8,121 nt of DNA from Anaerolineales bacterium. GTDB lineage: Bacteria; Chloroflexota; Anaerolineae; Anaerolineales; DRMV01. This document shows positions 5,616 through 8,121 of the stretch, piece by piece. The stretch lies in the NCBI GenBank assembly GCA_026991215.1, contig JALXBY010000048.1:1-8121 (forward strand). The letters run 5' to 3'. The number at the start of each line of letters is the position of its first letter. The stretch's first letter is position 1. A program made the position numbers and the translations under genes. The notes beneath the pieces are model-generated. The model ran no database searches, was not told where the DNA came from, and saw only the letters and a program-made list of their open reading frames with translations.

Positions 5616-6362
5616 ATGGAAGGTGAACTGGCCCAACGGGTAGCCGTGGTTACCGGTGCATCCCGCGGCATTGGCCGGGCCATCGCGCTGGAACTGGCCC
5701 GGCAGGGCGCGGCCGTGGTCGTCAATTACCACAAAAGCGCGGACCAGGCCCAGGAAGTCGTGGCCCGCATTCGGGAAGCCGGGGGGCGGGCCGAAGCCTT
5801 CCAGGCCGATGTTGCCGACCCCCAACAGGCCCAGGCGTTGATCCGCTTTGCCTTAGATACCTTCGGCGACCTGCACATCCTGGTCAACAACGCGGGCATC
5901 ACCCGGGACCAGATTCTCCTCCGCCTTTCCCCGGAAGACTGGGACCTGGTCATCCGAACCAACCTGTACAGCACCTTCTACTGCACCAAGGCCGCGCTGC
6001 GGCACATGCTCCGCCGGCGATATGGCCGCATCATCGTGGTCAGTTCGGTGGCCGGCATCATGGGCAACCCCGGGCAGACGAATTACTCGGCCTCCAAGGC
6101 CGGGCAGATTGGCTTCGTCAAGGCCTTGGCGCGCGAGGTGGCCAATCGCAACATTACGGTCAACGCGGTGGCGCCGGGGTTCATCGATACCGATATCTGG
6201 AAGGACGTCCCCGAAGCGGCCCAACAACAGTTGCTCCAAATGGTGCCCATGGGCCGGAAAGGCACGCCGGAAGAAGTGGCCTATGCCGTGGCCTTCCTGG
6301 CCTCGGACCGGGCCAGCTACATCACCGGCCAGGTGCTGGTGGTGGATGGCGGGATGAGCTGA
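5616..6362 (+). CDS. fabG: FabG-type 3-oxoacyl-ACP reductase / SDR
   Basis: A classical 248-aa short-chain dehydrogenase. The sequence is very close in style to 3-oxoacyl-[acyl-carrier-protein] reductase, the NADPH-dependent beta-keto reduction of fatty-acid synthesis. Visible motifs are the cofactor loop TGASRGIG (13-20), DVADP (65-69), NNAGITRD (91-98), Asn116, VVSSVAGIMGNPGQTNYSAS (141-160) with catalytic Ser144 and Tyr157, Lys161, the NAVAPGFIDTD stretch (183-193) and the C-terminal ITGQVLVVDGGMS (236-248). AGGAGG lies 9 nt before the ATG. It follows gmd by 16 bp and is probably in its transcript. Because many SDRs share these motifs, it could act on another keto substrate; no acyl carrier protein or other fatty-acid gene is adjacent. 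Confidence 0.85.
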   Translation: MEGELAQRVAVVTGASRGIGRAIALELARQGAAVVVNYHKSADQAQEVVARIREAGGRAEAFQADVADPQQAQALIRFALDTFGDLHILVNNAGITRDQILLRLSPEDWDLVIRTNLYSTFYCTKAALRHMLRRRYGRIIVVSSVAGIMGNPGQTNYSASKAGQIGFVKALAREVANRNITVNAVAPGFIDTDIWKDVPEAAQQQLLQMVPMGRKGTPEEVAYAVAFLASDRASYITGQVLVVDGGMS

Positions 6363-6432
6363 CGCCACGCCGCAGGGTCCCTCCTCCTTCCCCGGTAAGG
6401 CTGGTACCCCCTTTTGGAAACAGGACGTGTCC

Positions 6433-7386
6433 ATGCGCATCCCCCGTTGGTTGCTGGCGCTGCTGTGGATGGGCTTCATCCTCTTCCCCTTTGAGGCCTG
6501 GGCCCAGGCCCGGCCCCAGGTATGGCGGGCTTTCCTGCGGGTGCTGGCCGTGCCGGGGATGCAGGCCCTGTTGCATGTGTTGTTGTTTGCCATTGCGGTG
6601 GCGTTGGTGACCCCTAACCCCTGCCCCAGGCGGTGCCGGCGTCGGGTCTTTTTGGGCCTGCTGGCCCTGGCCGTGGTGCAGGAAGCCCTGCAAGCCCGCT
6701 TTGGCCCCTTCCGTGGCCTGGCCGATGCCTTCCGGGACCTGGGCCTGGACCTGGTGGGCATGGCCCTGGGCGCGGCGTTCCTGGCCTGGCGCCGTACGTC
6801 CACCCATGATTTCCACTTCGACATCCTGGTGCCCCAGGTTTACCGGCTGCTCCACCGCCGACCGCCCCGGGGCCTGGACCGCCTGCGGGAGGGCCTGCAG
6901 CCGGGGATGCGGGTCCTGGATGTGGGCGGCGGCACCGGCCGTGTGGTGCAGCACCTGCCCCCAGAGGTCATGGCCGTGGTGGTGGACCCCTCGCCAGGCA
7001 TGCTCAAGGCCGCCCCGCGCGAGGCCCACTGGCATCGGGTCCGGGGCCTGGCCGAACACCTGCCCTTCCCCGATGCCGCCTTCCACCGGGTCATTATCGT
7101 GGATGCCCTGCATCACTTCGCGAACCAGGAACGGGGGTTGAAGGAGGTCTGGCGGGTGCTACGGCCTGGCGGTCGGGTTATCATAGAAGAACCCGATGTG
7201 GAACACCCCGTGGGACGGTGGGTCCCGTGGTTCGAGCGGGCTTTGCTCATGCGCAGCCGTTTCCTCCCCTGGCACCGCATCCGGGACCTGTTCCCCGAAG
7301 CCCGCCTTGTGGCCCTGGATACCCATTTTGGGTTCTTCCGCCTGGTTTTGGAAAAACCAACGCCCGCCGAGAAGCGCCATGCCTGA
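6433..7386 (+). CDS. VanZ-like membrane domain fused to SAM methyltransferase
   Basis: A 317-aa two-part protein. Residues 1-120 are membrane-embedded, with hydrophobic segments at about 6-20, 43-60, 72-86 and 104-119. The pattern is VanZ-like: HVLLFAIAVAL (48-58), QEALQ (83-87), then PFRGLADAFRDLGLDLVGMALG (92-113). Residues about 122-308 form a class I SAM-dependent methyltransferase: motif I VLDVGGGTGR (161-170), acidic Asp185 in VVVDPS, LPFPDAAFHRVIIVDALHH (210-228) and RVLRPGGRVIIEEP (241-254). This would place a methyltransferase on the inner face of the membrane. The substrate is unknown. ATG 6433 is preferred because AGGA at 6422-6425 is 7 nt away, whereas GTG 6427 is too close. The reading frame is continuous through the join. 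It overlaps the next gene by 8 bp and follows fabG by 70 bp. Confidence 0.85.
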   Translation: MRIPRWLLALLWMGFILFPFEAWAQARPQVWRAFLRVLAVPGMQALLHVLLFAIAVALVTPNPCPRRCRRRVFLGLLALAVVQEALQARFGPFRGLADAFRDLGLDLVGMALGAAFLAWRRTSTHDFHFDILVPQVYRLLHRRPPRGLDRLREGLQPGMRVLDVGGGTGRVVQHLPPEVMAVVVDPSPGMLKAAPREAHWHRVRGLAEHLPFPDAAFHRVIIVDALHHFANQERGLKEVWRVLRPGGRVIIEEPDVEHPVGRWVPWFERALLMRSRFLPWHRIRDLFPEARLVALDTHFGFFRLVLEKPTPAEKRHA

Positions 7387-7951
7387 AGCCCCTTTCGTGC
7401 TTTCGCCCCCCAATGCTTACGATGACAAATCCGATGAAGAGTTGGTCCGCATGGCCGCGGACGGGGACCGGGAAGCCTTCGGCGCGCTGTACCGGCGCTA
7501 TGTGCGTCAAATTTACAGTTACATCCTCTACCGGGTGCAGAACGTTCAGGAAGCCGAGGACCTGACGGCCCGCACCTTCTTCCGGGCGTTGCAGAACATC
7601 CACCGCTTCGAGTACCGGGGGCTGGCCTTTAGCGCTTATCTGTACCGGATTGCCCACAACCTGGTCTCCAACTGGCATCGGGACCATGGCCGGGCGCGCA
7701 CCATCCCCCTGGAAGAAGCCCCGGTCGTCCGGCCAGCTCGTAAGCTGTTTGATGACAACGCCATCAATCTGGCCTTTATCCGCACCCACATTGCTGTGGA
7801 CAATGGCATGCTGCTTGATCCTGGTGACTTCGACTTTCACGGCTTTCTCCTCGTGGGCGGACTGGGGGCTCCAACTAAGATCGGCCCCGAATTGTCCCGG
7901 AACTCTCACGGGACGGGCGACAGTCTACATGGGAAGCGGGGGATGGTGTAG
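7379..7951 (+). CDS. ECF-type sigma factor, region 4 missing
   Basis: The N-terminal 110 or so residues are a clear sigma-70 region 2 of the extracytoplasmic-function type: SDEELVRMAADGDREAFGAL (18-37), YRVQNVQEAEDLTARTFFRA (51-70) and YLYRIAHNLVSNWHRDHGRA (87-106). That region normally binds core RNA polymerase and the -10 element. After TIPLEE (108-113) family resemblance ends. The remaining 77 residues show no region 4 helix-turn-helix, and neither other + strand frame of 7712-7987 shows one. The 190-aa length is near normal only because an unrelated frame stays open. The protein would lack -35 recognition and is probably non-functional, or functions only as a region 2 fragment. ATG 7379 overlaps the previous gene by 8 bp, suggesting coupled translation. 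Confidence 0.75.
   Translation: MPEAPFVLSPPNAYDDKSDEELVRMAADGDREAFGALYRRYVRQIYSYILYRVQNVQEAEDLTARTFFRALQNIHRFEYRGLAFSAYLYRIAHNLVSNWHRDHGRARTIPLEEAPVVRPARKLFDDNAINLAFIRTHIAVDNGMLLDPGDFDFHGFLLVGGLGAPTKIGPELSRNSHGTGDSLHGKRGMV
7712..7789 (-). pseudogene. Possible 5' remnant of an RmlC-type sugar epimerase
   Basis: On the minus strand, codons 7768-7712 read IDGVVIKQLTSWPDDRGFF. This matches the usual start of dTDP-4-dehydrorhamnose 3,5-epimerase-like proteins as I know it (IDGV-x-(V/I)K-x-L-4x-D-(E/D)RG). Downstream of GFF the frame enters the complement of the sigma gene and the resemblance ends. A GTG at 7789 could be the old start, but no ribosome site precedes it. The match is short and made by eye, so it could be chance. 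If real, it is a relic whose 3' part was lost where it now meets the truncated sigma gene. Confidence 0.3.
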
Positions 7952-7987
7952 AGTGTGCCTTCTGCTTCGTGGATAACAAGAGAGACG
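7741..7987. other. Unassigned stretch between sigma fragment and xdh gene
   Basis: The first two-thirds is covered by the unrelated tail of the sigma reading frame, but no recognised protein segment is seen on the + strand. A 6-bp inverted repeat, GTCCCG (7894-7899) with CGGGAC (7909-7914) and a 9-nt loop, could form a hairpin; no T-run follows. The last 36 bases before ATG 7988 contain only a weak purine-rich AAGAGAG as ribosome site. The minus-strand epimerase-like segment is at its left end. Confidence 0.5.
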
Positions 7988-8121
7988 ATGAATCCTTCTC
8001 TGATCGGCCAGACGCCCCCCCGGGACGACGGTCTGGAAAAAGTCAGCGGCAAAGCCCTCTACGTCGACGACCTCGATGTGCCGGGGATGCTCCATGGCGT
8101 CGCTGTGCGCTCTCCTGTGGC
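7988..8121 (+). CDS. Xanthine dehydrogenase/aldehyde oxidase molybdenum subunit, 5' part
   Basis: The first 44 codons of a gene that runs off the right edge. The protein opens with IGQTPPRDDGLEKVSGKALY (6-25) and then VDDLDVPGMLHGVAVRSPV. This is the typical start of the large molybdopterin-binding subunit of the xanthine dehydrogenase / aldehyde oxidase / CO dehydrogenase-like family, at its a/b hammerhead domain. These hydroxylases oxidise purines, aldehydes or other small substrates with partner FAD and 2Fe-2S subunits, which are not present upstream here. ATG 7988 fits the family's usual N-terminus. The substrate class cannot be decided from this piece. Confidence 0.85.
   Translation, partial: MNPSLIGQTPPRDDGLEKVSGKALYVDDLDVPGMLHGVAVRSPV

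Noticed and set aside
4478..5725. 415-codon minus-strand frame opposite gmd
   Set aside because: Antisense shadow; gmd on the other strand has all its catalytic and cofactor motifs.
5853..6824. 323-codon minus-strand frame across fabG and the VanZ-like gene
   Set aside because: Arginine/proline-rich translation without motifs; fabG and the fusion gene explain the DNA.
7741..7987. Insertion-sequence or intron end as explanation for the stretch after the sigma fragment
   Set aside because: No transposase, reverse-transcriptase segment, terminal repeat pair or target duplication could be found by eye; only one short hairpin is present.

Overview
The window looks like part of a high-GC, probably thermophilic Chloroflexota (Anaerolineae-like) chromosome. 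That placement is inferred from protein style: an esterase with a PPCY motif, a rearranged family 5 solute-binding lipoprotein, a methyltransferase with a (R/M)TSTHDF-like start, and extended -10 promoters. No marker gene in the window proves it. No rRNA, tRNA or CRISPR array is visible.

Layout. (1) Positions 1-838 hold a secreted alpha/beta-hydrolase of the esterase D type on the + strand. (2) Positions 838-1032 hold a compact non-coding element with about 32-bp imperfect terminal inverted repeats and a second nested inverted repeat, which looks like a MITE. A perfect 15-bp-stem bidirectional terminator follows at 1052-1086. (3) Positions 1104-2825 on the - strand encode a peptide/nickel-type ABC solute-binding lipoprotein. 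Its segments are in circularly permuted order: the normal N-terminal part of the family sits at the C-terminus. (4) A divergent intergenic region at 2826-2985 carries a minus-strand extended -10 and two small palindromes. (5) Positions 2986-4401 hold a tight two-gene unit, a small cupin followed 3 bp later by pseudouridine-5'-phosphate glycosidase (psuG). (6) An intergenic region at 4402-4594 has alternative inverted repeats and a clear TGGTATAAT promoter. It leads into a + strand run of four genes: GDP-mannose 4,6-dehydratase (gmd), a FabG-type short-chain reductase, a VanZ-like membrane domain fused to a SAM methyltransferase, and an ECF-type sigma factor. (7) The sigma factor loses family similarity after region 2. 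It runs into a stretch (about 7712-7987) with no clear + strand gene, but with what looks like the first codons of an RmlC-type sugar epimerase on the - strand. (8) From 7988 to the right edge is the start of a xanthine dehydrogenase/aldehyde oxidase molybdenum subunit.

Together the genes suggest surface or sugar-nucleotide metabolism (gmd, the epimerase relic, the membrane VanZ-methyltransferase), peptide or metal scavenging, and nucleoside/purine catabolism (psuG, xdh-like). The most notable items are the circularly permuted binding protein, the VanZ-methyltransferase fusion, the sigma-factor/epimerase junction, and the MITE-like element directly behind the esterase stop codon.
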